Below are positions 30,210-37,218 of a stretch of DNA of 37,435 nucleotides, piece after piece. Numbering within the stretch: position 1 is the first letter of the stretch; the number at the start of each line of letters is the position of its first letter. The notes below the pieces were generated by a model, which was given only the letters and a program-made list of their open reading frames with translations, was not told the DNA's origin and searched no databases. This DNA is from an uncultured Methylobacillus sp. (GTDB taxonomy: Bacteria; Pseudomonadota; Gammaproteobacteria; Burkholderiales; Methylophilaceae). The stretch is from positions 1 through 37,435 of the forward strand of contig CAMLDQ010000014.1 of NCBI GenBank assembly GCA_946478965.1. The letters are read 5' to 3'. Position numbers and translations under genes: made by a program.

Positions 30210-32270
30210 TTAAGTCTGTTGCTGAGCTGGCGCCACTGTCTGGGCAAGTTGCTGAGCCATCTGCATTGCAGTATTTATCCGCTCTTGCTCGACGCCGGCC
30301 AGCTTGGCAATCGTATCCGCCTCGGTGTTTGCGATCTTAGCATCCGTGAGTTGAGTATCGGCGGTATTTTTCAGTGCCAAGGAGCGCTCTTTCTCAGCCG
30401 CTGCCGCTAGGTACTGAGCGTTTGCATCAGGCTGGGCATTTGCCGACTCTTGGGCCAGTTGTTCCGCTTCCTCAGCCGTAGGTTTGACTGCACCCATGCG
30501 CACCAGCTTATTGCGGAAGAACTTCTGCACATCGCTCAAGCCCTCTCCTTCCATGTTCATCATTGCCATGGAGGTCAGAACGGTTTGCGTTTCTGGATCG
30601 GTTGTCAGTTGCATCATTCCCATCAGGGCGCGCACTGTTGCTGCACGGCGGCTGCTACTGGATGGACCAACATCTGCATAAACATCGAATTTGGCCTGCG
30701 AGATATCGTTTTCACGATAGGTCTTTCCGTCCTCATCCTTCATTGGTCGCATCAGTTCAATGCTGCCCACATCGCCGCTCGAGTGCAAAACCTTCAGCTT
30801 GCGGCCTTCCTCGATCAGCAGATCCTTATTCATGGACAGCCACACCTCGCCCAGGCGCTTGATGGTCTTGGCAAAGTTGGACATGTAGATGAACACTTGC
30901 ATGTCTAGGCGCTGCTGGATCAACTCTACAGCCTTGCCAGATTGGTTTGGCTGGAGCTGTTCGCCGGCCTGCTGGTTGCCTAGCAGATCCTCAAGTGCCT
31001 GCTGAGCCAGTTGCGCCAGTGCGGCCATGGCTGGCGGGACATTCGGCGCCTTGGTGTACGCAATCGGGCCAGATGGCAGTGCTTGGCCTGTTGCTTCGTC
31101 CAGGATCGGATTAAGCAGAAGGTAAGGATATTTCTTGATATTGTCCTCTGCCCACATCAGCGCGTGGCCGGCAATCTGCTCAGGCGTGAGAATTGGCTTC
31201 TCGATATCGAAGCGTGCTGCCATCTCAGCCAGCCAGGACATGAGCATGTTCGACAGCATCTGCGCGTCTTTCGCTAGGCGAACATGGCCCATACAGCGCT
31301 CGATGCCATCCACATACCAGCGCTTGCCGTAGTATGGAATGATCGGGATTTCAGTGCCGGCGATGTAGCCGCAATCTTCTAGCACCTTATTGCCGGACAT
31401 GATGTACTTGCGCACCTTCCGGCGCCGTACGCGCTTCTGGCGCACCTCACGGAAGCCGAGCGCGGCCAGCTCATCGGCGCGGCCTTCCTCCTTCAGCTCT
31501 TCAGCGGTGACTTTGATTTCGTTTGGCTCGTCATCAGTGAGCGCCAGGCCACGGAATACATGTAACATTTCGTGCTTTTGCTCAACGATATAGGCCTCGG
31601 CTACCCAAACCACATCAGGGGTACACCAGTCGAATTCCGCCTTGGTGATTTCCTTGGGCCAGCTCGCCGGATCGTCGTTGTATTCCTCTTTGTAGGCTGC
31701 GCGCGTCATAGGCGTCAGGACAAAGCATTTCGTCGCATCGCGCTTATCCTGACGCTTGCCGTCCAGGGAGTAGAACACGCAAGAGTCCGCATCGAAGATC
31801 GGTTCGATGCACACGCGTTGCTGGTCGTTGTCGTCGTCATCCTCGTCAACGTACTTTGCAATCAGTCGCAAGGCGCCAAAGCCGCCGCTTACGCCTTCCT
31901 CGAAGCAGTTATCGTAGGCCTCTTGGGCGCCACTGTCCTGCTCATCAGCACGATACAGACCGTCACATGCCTCTGCCAGTTGATCTGATTGAGTGCCATC
32001 CTTGGATACGAAGTCCACAGTGATACGGTTATTCCGGTACTCGTTAATGATGCGGATCACAGCCAAGTGAGTTTTGTTGAACTCGAAGCGCGGCTTGTTC
32101 TCGAACTGATCGCCAAGCGGGCCTTCCCATTGGGCGCCAGTTACAGAGCAAAAGCGACGATCCATAAGGCACTGAATGCGCGTATCACGCACCGCTAGTT
32201 GGATATCATCGAACTCAATCAGTAGCGCGCTATGAAGTTGCGCAAGGCGTTCTTGTTTGGTCTGAGCCAT
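30210..32270 (-). CDS. Portal protein, P22-like
   Basis: 686 residues, ATG at 32270 overlapping the stop of a 48-residue gene (TAATG). The sequence R-F-E-F-N-K-T-H-L-A-V-I-R-I-I-N-E-Y-R and Y-R-A-D-E-Q-D-S-G-A-Q-E-A-Y-D-N-C-F matches the P22-type portal family (PF16510 type), as does the length (P22 gp1 about 725). The dodecameric ring is the DNA gateway, recruiting terminase and, later, gp4. The C-terminal barrel-like region is shorter than in P22 and Gln-rich. Confidence 0.85.
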   Translation of the reverse strand: MAQTKQERLAQLHSALLIEFDDIQLAVRDTRIQCLMDRRFCSVTGAQWEGPLGDQFENKPRFEFNKTHLAVIRIINEYRNNRITVDFVSKDGTQSDQLAEACDGLYRADEQDSGAQEAYDNCFEEGVSGGFGALRLIAKYVDEDDDDNDQQRVCIEPIFDADSCVFYSLDGKRQDKRDATKCFVLTPMTRAAYKEEYNDDPASWPKEITKAEFDWCTPDVVWVAEAYIVEQKHEMLHVFRGLALTDDEPNEIKVTAEELKEEGRADELAALGFREVRQKRVRRRKVRKYIMSGNKVLEDCGYIAGTEIPIIPYYGKRWYVDGIERCMGHVRLAKDAQMLSNMLMSWLAEMAARFDIEKPILTPEQIAGHALMWAEDNIKKYPYLLLNPILDEATGQALPSGPIAYTKAPNVPPAMAALAQLAQQALEDLLGNQQAGEQLQPNQSGKAVELIQQRLDMQVFIYMSNFAKTIKRLGEVWLSMNKDLLIEEGRKLKVLHSSGDVGSIELMRPMKDEDGKTYRENDISQAKFDVYADVGPSSSSRRAATVRALMGMMQLTTDPETQTVLTSMAMMNMEGEGLSDVQKFFRNKLVRMGAVKPTAEEAEQLAQESANAQPDANAQYLAAAAEKERSLALKNTADTQLTDAKIANTEADTIAKLAGVEQERINTAMQMAQQLAQTVAPAQQQT

Positions 32271-32416
32271 TACTTCTTACCTTTCTTGACTGGCTTCTTT
32301 ACGCCCTCTGCTGCCAGCTTGCTTGCTGTCTTCCGAGGAATGCCGGCGCTCTTGGCGATCTTTGGATCATGCGCAGCAGCGCGGAACAGTTTGTTTTGCT
32401 TGGCGGTGTATGGCAT
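32270..32416 (-). CDS. 48-residue basic protein upstream of portal
   Basis: M-P-Y-T-A-K-Q-N-K-L-F-R-A-A-A-H-D-P-K-I followed by A-K-S-A-G-I-P-R-K-T-A-S-K-L-A and a Lys-rich tail. I recognise this small family from many phage genomes directly ahead of portal genes. Its start is 11 bases from the previous stop. It is Lys-rich and probably DNA- or virion-associated; the exact role is unknown. Confidence 0.7.
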   Translation of the reverse strand: MPYTAKQNKLFRAAAHDPKIAKSAGIPRKTASKLAAEGVKKPVKKGKK

Positions 32417-32418
32417 GA

Positions 32419-33219
32419 TCAGAGCTTGTAGAGAGTACCTTCGAAGTTTGCGGAAACCTTAACAGCATCAGTGCTCGTAAAGATGCACGGCAAAGCAAAG
32501 TCAACCATCGGGCCTACCGGGATTCCTGCCTCAGACTTGATAAACGTCGGCTGACCATCGTAGCACTGCAATTCGCGGGGATAGCCGCTAATGGAGTTTG
32601 TGAATCGGAAGAACGTGGAGAAGTCCGCGCGGCGAATTGAGCCCCCGGCAGCACGCAACAGCATGCAGTCGATCTGCTTGATGTTCGCCATGAATCCTGC
32701 TGGCGTCGTGAATACCGCCTGTTGAGCAGAGCGCTTACGCGGAGGGATTACAGCCCGTACAGTGCCGCCACCAGCGTCCCTAATCGTGATTGTCCCGAGA
32801 TTGGTTTGTTTCCCCGTCACTGGCGTAATCATGCCGGCAGACGCTGCATTGATTCGATAGAAGTTCCCAGGGAGCGCGACAGGGGTAGTGCCATTCAATG
32901 GAATAGCGCCAGACGAGACAACAGCCCCCGCCACATCAATCCCAGATACTGTAAGATTCTGAGCGCCAACCCCTGCCGCAGTATCGCTTGCGCTACTGGA
33001 AACTGCCTCTAGTGCGGTATTCCCAAGCATCCATGGGTATGCGGCAGCAGTGCCCTCCCACACATCCTCGGCCAGTGCCGTAACGCCAGGAGCATTCACA
33101 ATAGCCAGCGGAATAGTGCGCGTGCCAAACCCAGCAAAGCGAGTAATCCCGCTGCTGCTTAGCTTCCCCAGCAAAACCTGATCCGCGAAATCGTTAAAAC
33201 TCCCGATGGAGGCATCCAT
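32419..33219 (-). CDS. Putative virion decoration/structural protein
   Basis: 266 residues from the ATG at 33219 (AGGTG six bases upstream). It is beta-rich and Gly/Ala/Ser/Thr-rich, with N-L-T-V-S-G-I-D-V-A-G-A and I-R-R-A-D-F-S-T-F-F-R-F-T-N-S. Such proteins between terminase and portal genes are often minor head proteins. There is no direct counterpart in P22. The start is preceded by the third CTATC-N14-GATAG dyad and a TTGACA-type promoter, so it opens a late sub-operon with the portal gene. Confidence 0.6.
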   Translation of the reverse strand: MDASIGSFNDFADQVLLGKLSSSGITRFAGFGTRTIPLAIVNAPGVTALAEDVWEGTAAAYPWMLGNTALEAVSSSASDTAAGVGAQNLTVSGIDVAGAVVSSGAIPLNGTTPVALPGNFYRINAASAGMITPVTGKQTNLGTITIRDAGGGTVRAVIPPRKRSAQQAVFTTPAGFMANIKQIDCMLLRAAGGSIRRADFSTFFRFTNSISGYPRELQCYDGQPTFIKSEAGIPVGPMVDFALPCIFTSTDAVKVSANFEGTLYKL

Positions 33220-33227
33220 GGATTCAC

Positions 33228-33267
33228 CTATCAATGTTCAATTACCGATAGTTTAAACCAATGTCAA
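33228..33267 (-). promoter_or_regulatory. TTGACA promoter candidate and late dyad copy 3
   Basis: The dyad CTATC (33228-33232), 14 bases, GATAG (33247-33251) has the same arms and gap as the other two. On the minus strand a perfect TTGACA (33267-33262) with a 17-base spacer leads to a weak TAATTG (33244-33239) inside the dyad. The promoter geometry thus differs from copies 1 and 2, where the -35 is inside the dyad. Confidence 0.55.
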
Positions 33268-33286
33268 CTAGTGTCCAGAGAAATAC

Positions 33287-34750
33287 TTACCGGCGCCCGA
33301 ATGCTGATTGCATAGGGATTGGTGCTTGATGAGTTGTCTTGATCGGCGCAGGGGTTTTCTGAACTGCCTGGATAGCATCAAACATCGGGTCAAGTTGGTC
33401 ATCATGCGCGCCACCAGGGAATGCCGACGACTCCCCAAGGAAGTCTGATAGCCATTCTGCATCGATTGGCAGAAGTACATTGCCAGATTCTATGAACGGC
33501 GCCGAATCATGCCCGCGTGATAGCTTATCTTTGCTGCGCTGCACACCTATGATTGGCACACCCTCACGGCGTAGCGTCTGAATCAGGCCCGTCCCGCTTA
33601 CTTTGTCCTCAACCTGCATGCTGCGGAGTGGAATAGCTGCATTCATCTTGTGCTTATTCCAGAACGCCCGAGCATGGACTAGCAGCTCTGGCGCCTCCCA
33701 TTTTCCTCGCACCTGGTCAAGCAGAACAGCTTGACCGATAGTCGAGCGCCCCCAGCACTGCAATACGCTAAAATCGTTTTCCTCGCCTGTTTTTTGTGCA
33801 GTATCGGCAAAGATCGAGCGCCATTCGAGCGCTGGGATCGAGCTGTAATAGCGATACCATGATTCCTTGATGATGCCGCCGCCGCGCGGCGCTGGTCGCT
33901 GCTGGAGCTGGCCAGCAGTACCGTAAGAGCCGAGTGTCTTTTCCAACTCCTGCACCTGCGGCTCTGCGAATCGCTCAGGGAACATCAATTCCCCCTCTTT
34001 CTGGCGCGGATCACTCCAGCCAATAGAGGTAATGCAGCGCCGCCCTTCCTCGTACCGCATAGGGATGCAGAGATGAACGTATGGCAGCTTCATATCTAGG
34101 ATAACGCCGGACGTATCCTTTTCGTTCAGGCGCTGCATGACAACGATAATGGCGGATTTCTCGGAGTTGACGCGGGTCGGTAACGTCTCAGTGAATGCCA
34201 GTCGCGCCTCTTCTAGCGCAGCCTCAGAGTTGGCATTATCGGCACTGATCGGGTCATCCAGGATCACGCGATCCCCACGGACACCAGTCATTGACGTAAA
34301 GGCGCGGGCCTGTCGGAATCCCTTATGGACGTTCCCAAACTCACGTTTTCCGTCCAGGTCGCGCGCAAACTCAAGCGGCCACAGACTCTGATACCAGACC
34401 GACTTGATCAGGTCACGGCAGCGACGGCTATCACGGATGGCAAGCGTCTCTTCGTGCGCAGTTCCAACAATACGCATTTCCGGAATGCCTTGCGGCCCCC
34501 ACTCCCAAGCCGGCCAGATGACGCCAGTCAGCAGGGATTTCATCGTTCCAGGCGGGACATTCATCAGTAGGCGCGTAATATCGCCGCGTGTCACGGCCTC
34601 AAGATGCTCACAGATAGCGTCGAGCGCCCATCCCCATTTAAGCGGGGTAGCTGGTTCTAGCACTTTCCATGCGCGCTTAGCGAATTCAGCCAGTGAGCGC
34701 CGGCACAGCTCACGCTCAACGGCTATCAGATCACTTTGACTCAGCAGCAT
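33287..34750 (-). CDS. terL: Large terminase subunit
   Basis: 487 residues, overlapping the small subunit gene by 20 bases. The ATPase has a deviant Walker A, N-V-P-P-G-T-M-K-S (about 64-72), and Walker B R-V-I-L-D-D-P (161-167). The C-terminal RuvC-like nuclease has F-A-D-T-A-Q-K near 314-320 (Asp316) and G-G-A-H-D-D-Q-L-D-P near 446-455. It cuts concatemeric DNA and drives it through the portal. It lies in the same position as P22 gp2, directly after the small subunit. It reads from the left end of the virion module. Confidence 0.9.
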   Translation of the reverse strand: MLLSQSDLIAVERELCRRSLAEFAKRAWKVLEPATPLKWGWALDAICEHLEAVTRGDITRLLMNVPPGTMKSLLTGVIWPAWEWGPQGIPEMRIVGTAHEETLAIRDSRRCRDLIKSVWYQSLWPLEFARDLDGKREFGNVHKGFRQARAFTSMTGVRGDRVILDDPISADNANSEAALEEARLAFTETLPTRVNSEKSAIIVVMQRLNEKDTSGVILDMKLPYVHLCIPMRYEEGRRCITSIGWSDPRQKEGELMFPERFAEPQVQELEKTLGSYGTAGQLQQRPAPRGGGIIKESWYRYYSSIPALEWRSIFADTAQKTGEENDFSVLQCWGRSTIGQAVLLDQVRGKWEAPELLVHARAFWNKHKMNAAIPLRSMQVEDKVSGTGLIQTLRREGVPIIGVQRSKDKLSRGHDSAPFIESGNVLLPIDAEWLSDFLGESSAFPGGAHDDQLDPMFDAIQAVQKTPAPIKTTHQAPIPMQSAFGRR

Positions 34751-35369
34751 CGCGGGCAGCCATAATCTCAGCTAGGGCCTGAGTAGAAAGACCAGTGACA
34801 TTCAGCGAGGATTCGACTTGCAAAGGCTGCTGCGGATCACCCACAAGCGCAACCTTATCGCCGTACTTCTTCGGCATCATCTTGGATAGTGCCCACTTTC
34901 TCACATCGACACGAAGGCGTGAGCGGCTAATCCATTCAGCGTTCGGACGATCCCCGTTTTCTGTCTCGATATTGTCTCGGTTCGTTTCATCGGCAATTTG
35001 GAACATTTCCTCAAACATCGCATCCGCGCGCTGCTCCATAGCATTTTCGTATTGTTCGCGCAAAATTGAATCGTTCGCTACCCATCTCAGGAAAGTACCA
35101 ACATGCGGCATTCCATCTTCGCGGCAAATAGCCCTTAGGCTTTCTCCCTCTGACATACGAGAGCAGATTTCATCGCCAATTTCAGGCGTAAAAGATGATG
35201 GACGACCAGGATTATCATGGCGACGGTCATATTTAACAGTTCCAGTAGCTGAATCGGGTGTTTTCTCGGTGTTTTCCGATACTTTCTGTGTTTCAGCGGA
35301 AACATTGTTACGCGGCTTGCGCACTTTAGGCTCAGGCTTGGCCGTATCGGAGGGGGATTTTGCTGCCAT
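34731..35369 (-). CDS. terS: Small terminase subunit, Sf6-like
   Basis: 212 residues, ATG at 35369 behind AAGGTGA. A disordered Lys/Pro/Glu N-terminus (about 1-50) leads to G-R-P-S-S-F-T-P-E-I-G-D-E-I-C-S-R-M-S and then S-L-R-A-I-C-R-E-D-G-M-P, the helix-turn-helix of Sf6/headful-type small terminases. A helical oligomerisation region and a C-terminal tail follow. It recognises the packaging site and regulates the large subunit. The site would lie in or near the gene. The 5' region 35370-36000 is the other candidate. Confidence 0.85.
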   Translation of the reverse strand: MAAKSPSDTAKPEPKVRKPRNNVSAETQKVSENTEKTPDSATGTVKYDRRHDNPGRPSSFTPEIGDEICSRMSEGESLRAICREDGMPHVGTFLRWVANDSILREQYENAMEQRADAMFEEMFQIADETNRDNIETENGDRPNAEWISRSRLRVDVRKWALSKMMPKKYGDKVALVGDPQQPLQVESSLNVTGLSTQALAEIMAARDAAESK

Positions 35370-35456
35370 GATGTATCACCTTCTGTCTACTGCCTTCCGG
35401 GCAGCGTCGGTGATGTTATGTTACAGCAATTTTGTGGATAAGTGGAGCGGAGGGCT

Positions 35457-35522
35457 TCAGTTAGGCTCGTTCAGGATGAGCCACCATGCGGCGCAGAGGC
35501 CTAAAAATGCGAAGATTACCAT
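35457..35522 (-). CDS. 21-residue membrane peptide upstream of terminase
   Basis: The ATG at 35522 has GGAG six bases upstream. The peptide is M-V-I-F-A-F-L-G-L-C-A-A-W-W-L-I-L-N-E-P-N, almost entirely a membrane-spanning helix. It sits 87 bases ahead of the small terminase gene in the same direction. It is too short for any family assignment. Its strong ribosome site and hydrophobicity support translation; membrane-insertion or lysis-timing roles are only guesses. Confidence 0.5.
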   Translation of the reverse strand: MVIFAFLGLCAAWWLILNEPN

Positions 35523-36004
35523 GTCTATCTCCGAGTGGTTTTGCAGCAGTCGCGCTCGCATGAGGCAGCGTTACTCGTTAGTCGGGTCGTGCAGAATTGA
35601 TGATTCGCACCAGGGGCCGGGCCAGGTGCTGCGACTGCTACAAGAATTACAACTTCGACCGGGTAACGAACATCTATCCGACTCACCAAGCTGTAATTCG
35701 TGTAGCGACTGGTTACGCCAGTCAGGCGGTTCTGACCTCTCAACAGAACTGGGGCCTATGCAGGTCTGCACCTAGTTAAATCGACTATGTAGGCACTATG
35801 GCAGGCATCTTACACAGCCCCTAAATACTTTAGCGATTCAGGCTACTTACCGTCTTCCCGGCATGTTATGTGGTGGCCGGTGCTGGTTCCTATCCGGCTT
35901 TGCGGGGCCTTATCCGCCATGTTCGCTCCTGACTACCCACCGTCTAGAACCGTGGTCCGCCAGTTAGCGCATCAGCACTGCGCTCTCACCACAAAACCAG
36001 TCTA
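35523..36004. other. 482-base structured stretch with almost no coding signal
   Basis: No ORF here has both a good ribosome site and a plausible protein, except the 25-codon ORF at 35843-35920. I see several compact hairpins on both strands: GACTGG/CCAGTC (35707-35723), GTTCTG/CAGAAC (35729-35749), and AGCGCA/TGCGCT (35966-35984) with a seven-base loop. No clear tRNA, promoter or repeat was found. It lies between the leftward terminator at 36009-36034 and the terminase genes, so it must contain or be crossed by the promoter for the late operon; packaging signals could also be here. The promoter was not identified. Confidence 0.4.
35843..35920 (-). CDS. 25-residue ORF with strong ribosome site
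   Basis: The ATG at 35920 has AGGAG five bases upstream. The peptide is M-A-D-K-A-P-Q-S-R-I-G-T-S-T-G-H-H-I-T-C, ending R-E-D-G-K. It is polar with one Cys and two His. It lies inside the otherwise non-coding stretch 35523-36004. The only support is the ribosome site; it could also be chance. Confidence 0.35.
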   Translation of the reverse strand: MADKAPQSRIGTSTGHHITCREDGK

Positions 36005-36008
36005 CCAG

Positions 36009-36034
36009 AAAAAGAAGCCCAGCGGGAGCCGGGC
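36009..36034 (-). terminator. Leftward intrinsic terminator
   Basis: On the minus strand GCCCGGC (36034-36028) pairs with GCTGGGC (36023-36017) around TCCC, with one G-T wobble, then TTCTTTTTCT. It ends the operon of small genes 36084-37435 and separates it from the terminase unit. Confidence 0.8.
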
Positions 36035-36075
36035 CTAGGAGTTTCCAACTGGAGAAGCTGAAAGAGATTGGGTCT

Positions 36076-36104
36076 AGTATAGCTCAATCCTCACCATATG
36101 ACAG
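36076..36104 (-). promoter_or_regulatory. Weak leftward promoter candidate before the terminator
   Basis: CTGTCA (36104-36099) and TATACT (36081-36076) on the minus strand with 17 bases between them. Transcription from here would reach the terminator after roughly 60 bases, making a short RNA. The -10 is good and the -35 is weak. Confidence 0.25.
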
Positions 36105-36170
36105 CAATTGCTGTTTACATTTCTCTAGCAGGTAAAGTGCTTCAGGAATGTTTCCACAGGATGCTGCCAT
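36084..36170 (-). CDS. 28-residue ORF coupled to the preceding gene
   Basis: It starts TAATG, overlapping the stop of the 137-residue gene. The peptide is M-A-A-S-C-G-N-I-P-E-A-L-Y-L-L-E-K-C-K-Q and ends S-Y-G-E-D. It is helical with two Cys. There is no independent ribosome site, so it depends on translational coupling. It is the last ORF before the terminator. Confidence 0.35.
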   Translation of the reverse strand: MAASCGNIPEALYLLEKCKQQLLSYGED

Positions 36171-36583
36171 TATGCAGCCAGCTTCCGCTGCGCCTCCAGA
36201 AACAACGAAGCCAGCTTGCCAACCTCAAGTTGCGGGATTGCGCGCAGGTAATACTGCATGGCTTGCCGGATGGCCTGATACTCGGTGGTGGTCAGGTCAA
36301 GCAGCTCGGTTGGGCGCTGGCAGGCTTTGCCCATTGCAGTCCACGCTGCTACGGCTCGGTCGTACAATGGCCTGTTACCCATCCGTGACCACATCAGCAC
36401 CCCGACGAGAAGATGTTCCGACAGCGTGTTAGCCAGCGCATTGGGACACTTCCCGCGCTTTGCCGCGTCGAGCGCTACCAGGGCAATCATGTGGATCTTG
36501 TCCACCGACTCTTGGTCGGGCTTGTTCTTGGCCGCGATCAGCATCAGAGGGTTGATGACGGAGCTTTTCTTTGGTTTAGCCAT
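36170..36583 (-). CDS. Hypothetical helical protein
   Basis: 137 residues from the ATG at 36583 (AAGGA eight bases upstream), overlapping the previous gene by eight bases; a longer in-frame extension lacks a site. It is helical: V-D-K-I-H-M-I-A-L-V-A-L-D-A-A-K-R-G, then A-V-A-A-W-T-A-M-G-K-A-C-Q-R-P-T-E-L, then Y-Q-A-I-R-Q-A-M-Q-Y-Y-L-R-A-I. No known family. It is a member of the leftward unit that ends at 36034. Confidence 0.6.
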   Translation of the reverse strand: MAKPKKSSVINPLMLIAAKNKPDQESVDKIHMIALVALDAAKRGKCPNALANTLSEHLLVGVLMWSRMGNRPLYDRAVAAWTAMGKACQRPTELLDLTTTEYQAIRQAMQYYLRAIPQLEVGKLASLFLEAQRKLAA

Positions 36584-36803
36584 GTTCATCATCCTTGTGC
36601 AACCTAACCATGGTAGCAGCCAGCGCAACAATCGTCTTCTTTCCCCTCTCGTCCAGGCTGGCGAATAGCATTTGAAGCTGAGCGGCGCGTGGGTCGGTCA
36701 TGTGTTCGACTAGGGTAACGGGGAATACTTGGCGCGCTTCATGCTCAAGCTTCTGTCGCATTGCCTCTGGCTGGCTAATCATGCCGTTTTGTCCGTATAG
36801 CAT
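36576..36803 (-). CDS. Hypothetical small protein
   Basis: 75 residues from the ATG at 36803, which overlaps the previous stop as TGATG; a GTG at 36806 also exists. A charged helical sequence (M-R-Q-K-L-E-H-E-A-R-Q-V-F) is followed by L-Q-M-L-F-A-S-L-D-E-R-G-K-K-T-I and a Lys/Asp tail (L-H-K-D-D-E-H-G). There is no motif. Its stop overlaps the next gene. Confidence 0.55.
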   Translation of the reverse strand: MLYGQNGMISQPEAMRQKLEHEARQVFPVTLVEHMTDPRAAQLQMLFASLDERGKKTIVALAATMVRLHKDDEHG

Positions 36804-37021
36804 CACGCACCGCCTTTTACTACAAACTCAAATGGGGCCAGGAGGTACGCGGTGTAAATCAGCGCAGCCGAACCCGCTCCGACAACCAATCCGCCAATAA
36901 CTTCACCCTTGCCGCCAAATCCGGCATAGGGGGCCGCAAGCAGCATGAAGGAGCCAAGTGCAGCGTAAATGCCGACGCCAGCAAGCAACAGGAATGCAAT
37001 CCATTGAGCCACGATAACCAT
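36803..37021 (-). CDS. Small two-span membrane protein
   Basis: 72 residues, TAATG overlap with the previous gene. Two hydrophobic segments (about 4-30, W-I-A-F-L-L-L-A-G-V-G-I-Y-A-A-L, and about 42-60, I-G-G-L-V-V-G-A-G-S-A-A-L-I-Y) are linked by a Gly/Lys turn, and the tail ends F-E-F-V-V-K. It may be a holin-like or envelope accessory protein. It follows another membrane peptide gene. Confidence 0.6.
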   Translation of the reverse strand: MVIVAQWIAFLLLAGVGIYAALGSFMLLAAPYAGFGGKGEVIGGLVVGAGSAALIYTAYLLAPFEFVVKGGA

Positions 37022-37197
37022 TATTTCCCCTCCTTCTCGCGCTCTTGGCGGTCGTGCTCAGCCTGGCGGCGGCCAAGCATGTTGCCGTACTTCTCTGCGG
37101 CCAAGCCGGCTACCCACACAATGCCTGCGATTGCGCCAAACAGGGCCAAGATTGCCACCGGCTCCATTTCCGGTGGGATCATGTCTTTCAGTGTCAT
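37021..37197 (-). CDS. 58-residue single-span membrane protein
   Basis: The ATG at 37197 has AAGGAG seven to eight bases upstream. The sequence has an N-terminal polar part (M-T-L-K-D-M-I-P-P-E-M-E-P), one membrane helix (V-A-I-L-A-L-F-G-A-I-A-G-I-V-W-V-A-G-L) and a very charged C-terminal helix (R-R-Q-A-E-H-D-R-Q-E-R-E-K-E-G-K). This shape resembles small phage spanin- or antiholin-like proteins but is not diagnostic. Confidence 0.6.
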   Translation of the reverse strand: MTLKDMIPPEMEPVAILALFGAIAGIVWVAGLAAEKYGNMLGRRQAEHDRQEREKEGK

Positions 37198-37218
37198 GTT
37201 GCTCTCCTTGTTGTCGTT

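Noticed and set aside
34795..35775. Long plus-strand ORF opposite the small terminase gene
   Set aside because: Antisense shadow of a recognised gene; no start signal.
35597..35779. 60-codon plus-strand ORF with C-C-D-C
   Set aside because: No ribosome site and no family; it lies in the hairpin-rich region and opposes the leftward transcription.
35966..35984. AGCGCA-N7-TGCGCT hairpin resembling an anticodon arm
   Set aside because: The surrounding acceptor, D- and T-arms do not pair properly; only a simple hairpin is supported.
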